Below, in pieces: positions 42,316-49,640 of a stretch of 64,000 nucleotides of DNA (position 1 is the stretch's first letter; every line of letters starts with the position of its first letter). The DNA lies in the NCBI GenBank assembly GCA_023436395.1, contig JAEZJJ010000033.1:238249-302248 (forward strand). Direction: 5' to 3'. A program made the translations under genes and the position numbers. The DNA is from Bacillota bacterium (GTDB lineage: Bacteria > Bacillota > Clostridia > Lachnospirales > Cellulosilyticaceae). The notes under the pieces were generated by a model that did not search any database, was not told the DNA's origin, and saw nothing but the letters and a program-made list of their open reading frames with translations.

Positions 42316-43641
42316 ATGTATACACACTCAGTAACAATAGATAAAGAAAAGTGTATTGGTTGTACAGACTGTATTAAGAGGTGTCCAACTGAGGCCATTA
42401 GAGTGAGAGGCTCTAAAGCTGAGATTATAGAAGAACGCTGTATTGATTGTGGAAATTGTATTAGGATTTGTAGAAATGGTGCAAAGAAGGCGGTAATGGA
42501 TGAATTAGAAATGATCAATCAGTATACTTATAGGGTAGCCCTTCCAGCACCCTCTTTATATGCACAATTCAGTGCAGCAAAAGATATTAATCAAATATTA
42601 GAAGCACTTTACCCTATTGGTTTTACAGATTGTTTTGAAGTGGCTTTTGCAGCTGAAATGATTACACAAAGAACTTACGAATATTTAGAGCGGGCAACTC
42701 ACTTACCTGTTATTTCTTCATCTTGTCCTGCTATTGTACGATTAATTCAAAGACGCTTTCCATCATTATTACCCCATTTATTGCCCTTAATGTCACCTAT
42801 GGAGTTAGCAGCGCGTTATGTGAAGAGACAATATGCAGAAAGAGGTATTAAGGAAGAAGAGGTAGGTGTGTTTTTTATTTCACCTTGTCCCGCAAAAGCT
42901 ACAGAGATTCATCGTCCTAAAGGTTTTGCAAGATCTTATGTAGATGGTGTTTTATCCATGCAAGCACTCTATAGAAAGATTAAGGCTAACTTACAGTCTT
43001 ATACAGGTGAAAAAGTTCATCGTAAAAGTAGTTATATTGGTTTAAAATGGCCTACTAGAACAGGGAGTTTAAGTGATCAATACATTCAAAATCATATTGC
43101 TGTAGATGGGATGGAAAATGTCATTGAAATATTAGAGAAAGTAGAAGACGGTACTTTAAGAAATGTGAATTATATAGAGGCATTAGCTTGTACAGGAGGG
43201 TGTTTAGGAGGGGTTTTAACTGTTGAAAATGCCTTTGTAAGTTGTAATACCCTTAAAAAATGGATTGATGAAGAAAGTACAGAACAAATTAAGAAGTATC
43301 CAGAAGAATGGAGAGCATTAAAGGAAGAAGCCTGTTATTTTGAAAAAAATATTACACCAAGGCCTGTTTTTACTTTGGATAATGATATGGAAAAGGCAAT
43401 TGCTAAAATGGAAGAAATAGAAGAACTATATAGCCTTTTACCACAAATAGATTGTGGTGCTTGTGGTGCACCAACCTGTAGATGTTTTGCAGAGGATGTG
43501 GTTAAACATAAAGCCAATGTAGAAGAATGTGTTTTTATGTTGAGAGAGAAAATTAAAGATTTATCTAATCAAATGCATGCTTTAACACAAATTAATGTAC
43601 CCACTGAAAAGGGAAAAAAGGAAAAGGAGAGATTTAAGTGA
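42316..43641 (+). CDS. [FeFe] hydrogenase-like protein, putative sensory type
   Basis: The 441-residue protein starts with two [4Fe-4S] motifs (CIGCTDCIKRCP and CIDCGNCIRIC), then a hydrogenase H-domain, and ends with a CGACGAPTCRCFAEDV Fe-S motif. The four H-cluster cysteines are kept: Cys137, Cys191, Cys292 and Cys296. However, the proton-relay cysteine of catalytic enzymes is Ser136 (SSSCP instead of TSCCP), and the third motif is ACTGGCLGGVL without the GGGQP end. These changes suggest a sensory rather than a high-turnover enzyme. The next gene overlaps by 4 bases. Confidence 0.85.
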   Translation: MYTHSVTIDKEKCIGCTDCIKRCPTEAIRVRGSKAEIIEERCIDCGNCIRICRNGAKKAVMDELEMINQYTYRVALPAPSLYAQFSAAKDINQILEALYPIGFTDCFEVAFAAEMITQRTYEYLERATHLPVISSSCPAIVRLIQRRFPSLLPHLLPLMSPMELAARYVKRQYAERGIKEEEVGVFFISPCPAKATEIHRPKGFARSYVDGVLSMQALYRKIKANLQSYTGEKVHRKSSYIGLKWPTRTGSLSDQYIQNHIAVDGMENVIEILEKVEDGTLRNVNYIEALACTGGCLGGVLTVENAFVSCNTLKKWIDEESTEQIKKYPEEWRALKEEACYFEKNITPRPVFTLDNDMEKAIAKMEEIEELYSLLPQIDCGACGAPTCRCFAEDVVKHKANVEECVFMLREKIKDLSNQMHALTQINVPTEKGKKEKERFK

Positions 43642-43967
43642 CAGTAGGAGAATTAAAAAATGCTTTAAACTTAACATTAGTAGCAGGTGAAGCAGGGGTG
43701 TCACGTTCTGTAAAAGGGGGGTACACAGGTGATTTATTAAGCTTTGTGATTGGTCATGCCAAGGAGGAAGATGTATGGGTCACGGTGCAAGGACATATGA
43801 ATGCCTTAGCAGTAGCTGTTATGGTAGGCATTTCTGCTATCATTTTAGCAGAAGGAGTGGAGATAGATGAAGCTGTAAAGGAAAGAGCCAATCAAGAACA
43901 AATTCCAGTGTTACTTTCAGAGCAAGATAGCTTTACATTAAGCTATGAAATCTCCAAGCTTTTATAA
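43638..43967 (+). CDS. DRTGG domain protein (second copy)
   Basis: The 109-residue product is a second DRTGG-type domain with GGYTGDLLSFVIGHAKEEDVWVTVQGHMNALAVAVMVGISAIILAEG, close in layout to the copy at 41514. It starts at GTG 43638, overlapping the hydrogenase-like gene by 4 bases, so the two should be made together. Two such copies flank the sensor gene. Ligand and role are unknown. Confidence 0.78.
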   Translation: MTVGELKNALNLTLVAGEAGVSRSVKGGYTGDLLSFVIGHAKEEDVWVTVQGHMNALAVAVMVGISAIILAEGVEIDEAVKERANQEQIPVLLSEQDSFTLSYEISKLL

Positions 43968-43978
43968 AGGAGGATTAT

Positions 43979-44686
43979 ATGGCACTTAAATATGATTTTC
44001 ATATTCATACAGCCGCATCCCCCTGTGCAGATATGACAATGACCCCTCATAATATTGTCAATATGAGTATACTAAAAGGATTAGATATTATAGCCATTAC
44101 AGATCATCAAACAGTAGCTAACTGTGAGGCAGTGATGAAGGTAGGAAAGCAAAAAGGATTGTTAGTTGTGCCAGGTATGGAAATTGAATGTATGGAGGAA
44201 TTTCATCTCATTGCCTTGTTTCCTAGACTAGAAATAGCAAAGGAGATGGCACAGTGGATTGGGCAAGGTTTACCGCCTATTAAAAATAGAAAAGATTTAT
44301 TTGGTGAACAACTGATTTTAGATGAACAAGATGAAATCATAGGAGAAATTGAACAGTTATTATTAACTGCAACACAAATTACTGTAGAAGATATTGTAAA
44401 GGAAGTAAGGAAAAAAGGGGGCATTATCTATCCTGCACATATTGATCGTAATAGCTATAGTATTTTATCTAATTTAGGAACATTGCCGCCAGAATTAAAC
44501 TTTGACATATTAGAAATTTCACAAAAAGCATTGGCAGAAGAATATGTAAAAAAATATGCAAAGAGTACAATAATCCAGTCTTCGGATGCTCATTATTTAT
44601 TTGATATCGCTGAAAATATGAGAGAAATACCCGAAAATAATAAAAGTTTAAATGATTTAGTTCAAGATATAAATAAAAACAACTAA
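43979..44686 (+). CDS. PHP domain metal-dependent phosphoesterase
   Basis: The 235-residue protein is a PHP domain with metal ligands visible in FHIHTAASPC (HxH), AITDHQTVANC, the GMEIECMEEFHLI segment, YPAHIDRN and QSSDAHYLFD. It probably hydrolyses a phosphoester of a small molecule or nucleotide. It follows the second DRTGG gene by 11 bases after AAGGAGG and ends the accessory operon about 200 bases before hydC. Confidence 0.88.
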   Translation: MALKYDFHIHTAASPCADMTMTPHNIVNMSILKGLDIIAITDHQTVANCEAVMKVGKQKGLLVVPGMEIECMEEFHLIALFPRLEIAKEMAQWIGQGLPPIKNRKDLFGEQLILDEQDEIIGEIEQLLLTATQITVEDIVKEVRKKGGIIYPAHIDRNSYSILSNLGTLPPELNFDILEISQKALAEEYVKKYAKSTIIQSSDAHYLFDIAENMREIPENNKSLNDLVQDINKNN

Positions 44687-44767
44687 ATTAAATGACAAAG
44701 TTATATAAAAATCGACAATAATTTAGTATAAAATAAACAACATTACTGAAAGTTCGGAATTTGAGGT

Positions 44768-44796
44768 TTGACTTTAACCTTAGTTTGTGTTATTTT
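44768..44796 (+). promoter_or_regulatory. Promoter for hydC operon
   Basis: TTGACT (44768-44773) and TATTTT (44791-44796) are 17 bases apart. A start near 44803 places the Rex-like site at about +25, where a bound repressor would block elongation. Confidence 0.55.
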
Positions 44797-44826
44797 CATA
44801 AAGTAGTGACTCGTTTTGTGTGTTTT

Positions 44827-44844
44827 TTGTTATTTATTTAACAA
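44827..44844. promoter_or_regulatory. Candidate Rex operator before hydC
   Basis: The 18-base site reads TTGTTAT, a 4-base spacer, TTAACAA, again one half-site base away from TTGTTAA-N4-TTAACAA. It lies 42 bases before the hydC ATG. Together with the site at 40291 it suggests joint redox control of both operons. Confidence 0.7.
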
Positions 44845-44885
44845 AAAGCATCAAACCTATGAATATGAATTAAGGAGGATATATT

Positions 44886-45383
44886 ATGGCATGTGAAAGT
44901 TGCAATAATAAGCTAACCCAGAGTTTATATACTGAGTTAGAACAGTTTATTAATGAGCTACCTGAAAAAAAAGGGGCACTTATTGCAGTATTACATAAGG
45001 CACAGGAGATATTTGGTTATTTACCTAAAGAAGTGCAGATTTTTGTAGGTGAAAAGCTCAATATTCCTGTTTCACAAATCTACGGTGTAGTAAGTTTTTA
45101 TTCTTTTTTCACTATGATACCAAAAGGAAAATACCCTATATCTGTCTGTCTTGGAACTGCTTGCTATGTACGTGGTGCAGAAAAAGTCTTAGATGATTTT
45201 AAAAAAGAATTGGGTATTGAAGTAGGGCAAACAACGGCTGATGGCAAATTTTCATTAGATGCACTCAGATGCGTTGGTGCTTGTGGGCTTGCTCCAGTTG
45301 TACTAATTGGAGACAAAGTATATGGACGTATTGGTTCAGCAGATGAAGTAAAGAAAATCCTAAGTGAATATGATGAAGCGTAA
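44886..45383 (+). CDS. hydC: NADH-dependent [FeFe] hydrogenase subunit C (NuoE-like)
   Basis: The 165-residue thioredoxin-like [2Fe-2S] protein matches NuoE/HydC: KKGALIAVLHKAQEIFGYLPKEV at the start, then four Cys ligands in CLGTACYVRGAEKV and LRCVGACGLAPVV. It passes electrons within the soluble hydrogenase complex. An AAGGAGG site precedes the ATG. It opens the hydC - ferredoxin-like - hydB - hydA operon behind a Rex-like site. Confidence 0.93.
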   Translation: MACESCNNKLTQSLYTELEQFINELPEKKGALIAVLHKAQEIFGYLPKEVQIFVGEKLNIPVSQIYGVVSFYSFFTMIPKGKYPISVCLGTACYVRGAEKVLDDFKKELGIEVGQTTADGKFSLDALRCVGACGLAPVVLIGDKVYGRIGSADEVKKILSEYDEA

Positions 45384-45394
45384 GGAGGAAAGCC

Positions 45395-45793
45395 ATGCCA
45401 AAAATAATGTCTTTAGATGAATTACAAGCTTTAAGAGAAAGTGTTAAAAATAAAATAGATTTAAGAGAAAAAGGCGATCATGTGGATCAGATGATTGTTG
45501 TCCGTGTTGCAATGGCTACTTGTGGAATAGCAGCAGGTGCCAGAGATATTATGAACTATTTTTCAGAAGAAGTACGTTCACGTGGACTTAATAATATTGT
45601 GCTTACACAAAGTGGATGTATGGGATATTGCTATGCAGAACCTACAATAGAACTGACTATTCCAGGAAAAGAGCCAGTTGTTTATGGTAATGTGAATAAA
45701 GAGCGTGCAAAGGAAATATTAGAAAAACATATAATCGGTGGAGAAATGGTAGAAGGTATTATACCGGTTAGTCACAAATCACTTGATGAATAG
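45395..45793 (+). CDS. [2Fe-2S] ferredoxin-like hydrogenase subunit with only three Cys
   Basis: The 132-residue protein has a thioredoxin-like ferredoxin fold with ATCGIAAGARDIMNYF and TQSGCMGYCYAEP. The normal fold needs four Cys in two pairs, but this protein has just three cysteines in all; the partner of the first Cys is replaced by Ala. Related small subunits occur in clostridial hydrogenase operons, often between hydC and hydB. A possible role is structural or electron transfer with an unusual ligand. AAGGAGG precedes the ATG. Confidence 0.85.
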   Translation: MPKIMSLDELQALRESVKNKIDLREKGDHVDQMIVVRVAMATCGIAAGARDIMNYFSEEVRSRGLNNIVLTQSGCMGYCYAEPTIELTIPGKEPVVYGNVNKERAKEILEKHIIGGEMVEGIIPVSHKSLDE

Positions 45794-45811
45794 AGAAAGG
45801 AGGCTTTTAGC

Positions 45812-47599
45812 ATGTCAAAGTATACAATGCATATTTTAGTGTGTGGCGGAACAGGATGTCTGTCTTCACAATCTAATGAAATAGTAAGTCAGCTTATTGC
45901 CCATATTGAAGAGGCAGGAATGAGCGATCAGGTACAAGTTTTAAAAACAGGATGTTTTGGATTCTGTGAAAAAGGGCCTATTGTCAAAATACTTCCAGAT
46001 AATACTTTTTATGTTCAAGTAAAACCAGAAGATGCAGAAGAGATTGTAAAAGAACATATTGTAAAAGGTAGAAAAGTACCACGCCTTCTTTATGAAGATC
46101 CTTCAACTGCAGAGCATGTTTCTGACTCAAAACATATGGATTTCTATAAGAAACAAATTCGAGTTGCGCTTCGTAACTGTGGGTTTATAGATCCTGAAAA
46201 TATTGAAGAATACATAGCAAGAGATGGTTATGCAGCTTTAGCTAAAGTTTTAACAATGACACAAGAAGAGGTTATTAATGAAGTAAAAGCCTCAGGACTT
46301 CGTGGCCGTGGGGGTGGCGGTTTCCCAACGGGACTTAAATGGGAGTTTGCTTATAAAAGTAAAGCAGATCAGAAATACGTTGTTTGTAATGCTGATGAAG
46401 GAGATCCAGGTGCATTTATGGACCGCTCTATTTTAGAAGGAGATCCTCATTCAATCTTAGAAGCTATGGCTATCTGTGGTTATGCTATTGGTGCTACTAA
46501 AGGTCTTGTGTATATTCGCGCAGAATACCCATTAGCAATTAAGCGTTTAGAGTCAGCTATTCATTCAGCAAGGGAATATGGTTTATTGGGAAATTCCATT
46601 ATGGGTAGTGATTTCTGTTTTGATATTGATATTCGTTTTGGTGCAGGTGCTTTCGTATGTGGTGAAGAAACAGCACTTATTCACTCTATGGAAGGTATGA
46701 GAGGTGAGCCTACTACTAAACCACCATTTCCAGCGGTAAGTGGTTATTGGGGTAAACCAACCAATGTAAATAACGTTGAAACCTTTGCGAATATTCCTGT
46801 TATCATCTTAAGAGGAGCAGAATGGTTTAGTAAGATTGATACAGAAAAATCAAAGGGTACCAAAGTATTTGCTTTAGCTGGTAAAATTAATAATGTTGGT
46901 TTAATTGAAGTACCTATGGGTACTACCTTAAGAGAAGTTATTTATGATATTGGTGGTGGTATTAAAAACGGCAAGAAATTTAAAGTTGTTCAAACAGGAG
47001 GCCCTTCTGGTGGCTGTTTAGCAGAAAAAGATCTTGATACGCCAATCGATTTTGATAACTTAATTGCAAAAGGTTCCATGATGGGTTCTGGTGGCATCAT
47101 TGTTTTGGATGAAGATGATTGTATGCCAGCTGTTGCCAAGTACTATCTTAAATTTACAGCAGAAGAAGCTTGTGGTAAATGTACACCATGCCGTGTAGGA
47201 ACAAAGCGTCTTTTAGAAATATTAGATAAAATTACTGATGGTAAGGGAAGCCTAGAAGACTTAAAAACATTAAGAGAATTAAGCGAAGTGATTAAAGATA
47301 CAGCACTTTGTGGATTAGGTCAATCTGCACCAAACCCTGTTCTTTCTACACTTAATACTTTTGAGGATGAGTATTTAGCACACATTCTTGATCATAAATG
47401 CCCAGCAGGACAATGTACTGCACTGCTACAATATCGTATTACAGATGCATGTATAGGTTGTACAGCATGTTCAAGAGTCTGTCCAGTAGGCGCTATCTCA
47501 GGAACAGTAAAAGCACGCCATACCATTGATCAAGAAAAATGTATTAAATGTGGTGCTTGTATGGAAAAATGTAAGTTCACAGCAATTGTAAGAGAATAG
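45812..47599 (+). CDS. hydB: NADH-dependent [FeFe] hydrogenase subunit B (NuoF-like)
   Basis: The 595-residue protein has an N-terminal [2Fe-2S] thioredoxin-like domain (CGGTGCLSSQ and CFGFCEKGP), the NuoF core with FMN/NADH segments (LRGRGGGGFPTGLKWEF and GAGAFVCGEETALI), the [4Fe-4S] site CGKCTPCRVG, and a C-terminal ferredoxin domain (CIGCTACSRVCP and CIKCGACMEKC). This is the NADH-binding subunit of bifurcating hydrogenases such as that of Thermotoga maritima. It lies 18 bases after its neighbours on each side. Confidence 0.95.
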   Translation: MSKYTMHILVCGGTGCLSSQSNEIVSQLIAHIEEAGMSDQVQVLKTGCFGFCEKGPIVKILPDNTFYVQVKPEDAEEIVKEHIVKGRKVPRLLYEDPSTAEHVSDSKHMDFYKKQIRVALRNCGFIDPENIEEYIARDGYAALAKVLTMTQEEVINEVKASGLRGRGGGGFPTGLKWEFAYKSKADQKYVVCNADEGDPGAFMDRSILEGDPHSILEAMAICGYAIGATKGLVYIRAEYPLAIKRLESAIHSAREYGLLGNSIMGSDFCFDIDIRFGAGAFVCGEETALIHSMEGMRGEPTTKPPFPAVSGYWGKPTNVNNVETFANIPVIILRGAEWFSKIDTEKSKGTKVFALAGKINNVGLIEVPMGTTLREVIYDIGGGIKNGKKFKVVQTGGPSGGCLAEKDLDTPIDFDNLIAKGSMMGSGGIIVLDEDDCMPAVAKYYLKFTAEEACGKCTPCRVGTKRLLEILDKITDGKGSLEDLKTLRELSEVIKDTALCGLGQSAPNPVLSTLNTFEDEYLAHILDHKCPAGQCTALLQYRITDACIGCTACSRVCPVGAISGTVKARHTIDQEKCIKCGACMEKCKFTAIVRE

Positions 47600-47617
47600 G
47601 GAAAGGAGAGAGAAAAC

Positions 47618-49372
47618 ATGCCAGAAATGAAAATTACAATAGATGACACACAGGTGATGGTTGCACCAGGAACAACAATTTTAGAAGCAGCTAGAAAAGT
47701 TGGTATACATATTCCCACCCTTTGTCATTTGGATTTACATGATACAAAAATGGTAAATCAATCTGCTTCTTGTAGAATTTGTGTTGTAGAAGTAGAGGGA
47801 CGTAAAAATTTAGCACCTGCGTGTGCAACACCAGTAACAGATGGAATGGTTATTAATACACGTTCAATTAGAGTATTAAATGCAAGAAGAATGGTACTTG
47901 AACTGTTACTCTCAGATCATCCTAAGGATTGTTTGATTTGTGAAAAATCAGGAAATTGTGAATTACAAGATTTAGCAATTACTTTTGGAATTCGTGAATT
48001 AACAGTAGGAAAAGACGGTGAACAGTCTACTTATAGAAAAGATATAAGTGAAGCCATTGTAAGAGATATGGATAAATGTATTATGTGTAGACGATGTGAA
48101 ACCATGTGTAATAAAGTACAATCAGTAGGTGCCCTATCAGGTATCAATAGAGGATTTGAGGCTGTTGTTGCACCTGCTTTTGAAGTAGACTTAGCAGATT
48201 CTGTTTGTACTCACTGTGGGCAATGCGTAGCAGTTTGCCCAACTGGTGCTCTTGCTGAAAAAGAACACATTTGGAATGTCGTAAGACAATTAGCCGATCC
48301 AGAAAAAGTAGTTGTTGTACAAACAGCTCCAGCTGTAAGAGCAGCCCTAGGTGAAGAGTTTGATATGGAAGCTGGAACTTTAGTAACAGGAAAAATGGTA
48401 GCAGCACTTAGAAAATTAGGATTTAATTATGTATTTGATACTGATTTTGCAGCAGATGCTACGATTATGGAAGAAGGTGCAGAGCTTGTTGACCGCCTTA
48501 CAAGATTCCAAAACGGGGATCCAACTGTAAAATTACCTATATTAACAAGTTGCTGTCCAGCATGGGTTAATTTCTTTGAAACACAATTCCCAGATTTATT
48601 AGACATTCCATCAAGTGCAAAATCACCACAACAAATGTTTGGTGCTATTGCAAAATCTTACTTTGCTCAAAAAATGAATATTGACCCTAAAAATATGGTT
48701 GTAGTCTCTGTTATGCCATGTTTAGCTAAAAAGTATGAGGCATCAAGGCCAGAATTTAATAGAGAAGTAGATATTTCTATTTCAACAAGAGAGCTTGCTC
48801 ATTTAATTAAGAAAGCCAATATTGATTTTAATAAACTTCCAGAAGAAGATTTTGACCATCCAATGGGAGAATCTACTGGTGCCAGTGTAATCTTTGGAAC
48901 AACTGGTGGTGTTATTGAAGCAGCTGTACGTACAGCTTATGAAGTCATCACAGGAGAAACTTTAGGAAAAGTTGATTTTGAGGAATTAAGAGGCTTCGAG
49001 GGCATTAGAAATGCGACAGTAAAAGTAGGGGATTTTGATTTGAATATCGGAATTGCCCATGGCCTTGGCAATGCAAGATTACTTCTAGAAGAAATTAGAA
49101 ATGGTAATCCAAATAACTATCATGCAATCGAAATCATGGCGTGTCCAGGTGGTTGTATAGGTGGTGGCGGACAGCCATATCACCATGGTGATAGTGAAAT
49201 ATTAAAGAAACGTCAAGCTGCTATTTATGCAGAGGATAGAGGTAAAACCATTCGTAAATCTCATGAAAATCCATATATTAAAGAAATGTATGAGAATTTC
49301 TTTGGTAAACCAATGAGTCATAAAGCTCATGAATTACTTCATACACACTATCAAGAAAAAGAAAGAATTTAG
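47618..49372 (+). CDS. hydA: NADH-dependent [FeFe] hydrogenase catalytic subunit A
   Basis: The 584-residue catalytic subunit has an N-terminal [2Fe-2S] domain (SASCRICVVEVEG), the His-ligated cluster motif HPKDCLICEKSGNC, two [4Fe-4S] motifs (CIMCRRCETMC and CTHCGQCVAVCP), and the full H-cluster set TSCCPAW, MPCLAKKYE and MACPGGCIGGGGQP. With HydB and HydC it would make hydrogen from reduced ferredoxin plus NADH. Unlike the 42316 protein, the proton-relay Cys is present. GGAGAG precedes the ATG; a terminator follows directly. Confidence 0.96.
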   Translation: MPEMKITIDDTQVMVAPGTTILEAARKVGIHIPTLCHLDLHDTKMVNQSASCRICVVEVEGRKNLAPACATPVTDGMVINTRSIRVLNARRMVLELLLSDHPKDCLICEKSGNCELQDLAITFGIRELTVGKDGEQSTYRKDISEAIVRDMDKCIMCRRCETMCNKVQSVGALSGINRGFEAVVAPAFEVDLADSVCTHCGQCVAVCPTGALAEKEHIWNVVRQLADPEKVVVVQTAPAVRAALGEEFDMEAGTLVTGKMVAALRKLGFNYVFDTDFAADATIMEEGAELVDRLTRFQNGDPTVKLPILTSCCPAWVNFFETQFPDLLDIPSSAKSPQQMFGAIAKSYFAQKMNIDPKNMVVVSVMPCLAKKYEASRPEFNREVDISISTRELAHLIKKANIDFNKLPEEDFDHPMGESTGASVIFGTTGGVIEAAVRTAYEVITGETLGKVDFEELRGFEGIRNATVKVGDFDLNIGIAHGLGNARLLLEEIRNGNPNNYHAIEIMACPGGCIGGGGQPYHHGDSEILKKRQAAIYAEDRGKTIRKSHENPYIKEMYENFFGKPMSHKAHELLHTHYQEKERI

Positions 49373-49374
49373 AT

Positions 49375-49420
49375 AAAAAACAGGTTAATAGTGCAATAGG
49401 TACTATTAACCTGTTTTTTT
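49375..49420 (+). terminator. Intrinsic terminator after hydA
   Basis: An A-run leads into a perfect 13-bp stem (49380-49392 with 49402-49414), a 9-base loop and a run of T bases. The rest of the gap up to the next gene at 49641 is AT-rich, with nothing else I can name apart from a weak promoter. Confidence 0.9.
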
Positions 49421-49581
49421 GTTATTTTGATAAGTAGGCTAGGTATATTGATAGAAAAAACACTAAATAATACTTGAGAGGAAGCACTTACTCATTGATT
49501 GTCATTAAGCTACACGCTCTTCTAATTTTCCATTTTAATGATATAAAGATGAATCATTTAACTAAAAGTTATTTTTAATTA

Positions 49582-49610
49582 TTTTAAATATAATTATAAT
49601 TTGATATAAT
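49582..49610 (+). promoter_or_regulatory. Possible promoter for the L,D-transpeptidase gene
   Basis: A good TATAAT (49605-49610) follows a poor TTTTAA -35 box at 17-base spacing. The region is very AT-rich. Confidence 0.35.
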
Positions 49611-49640
49611 GGAAAAAAATGGAAAGATTGGAGACGTATG

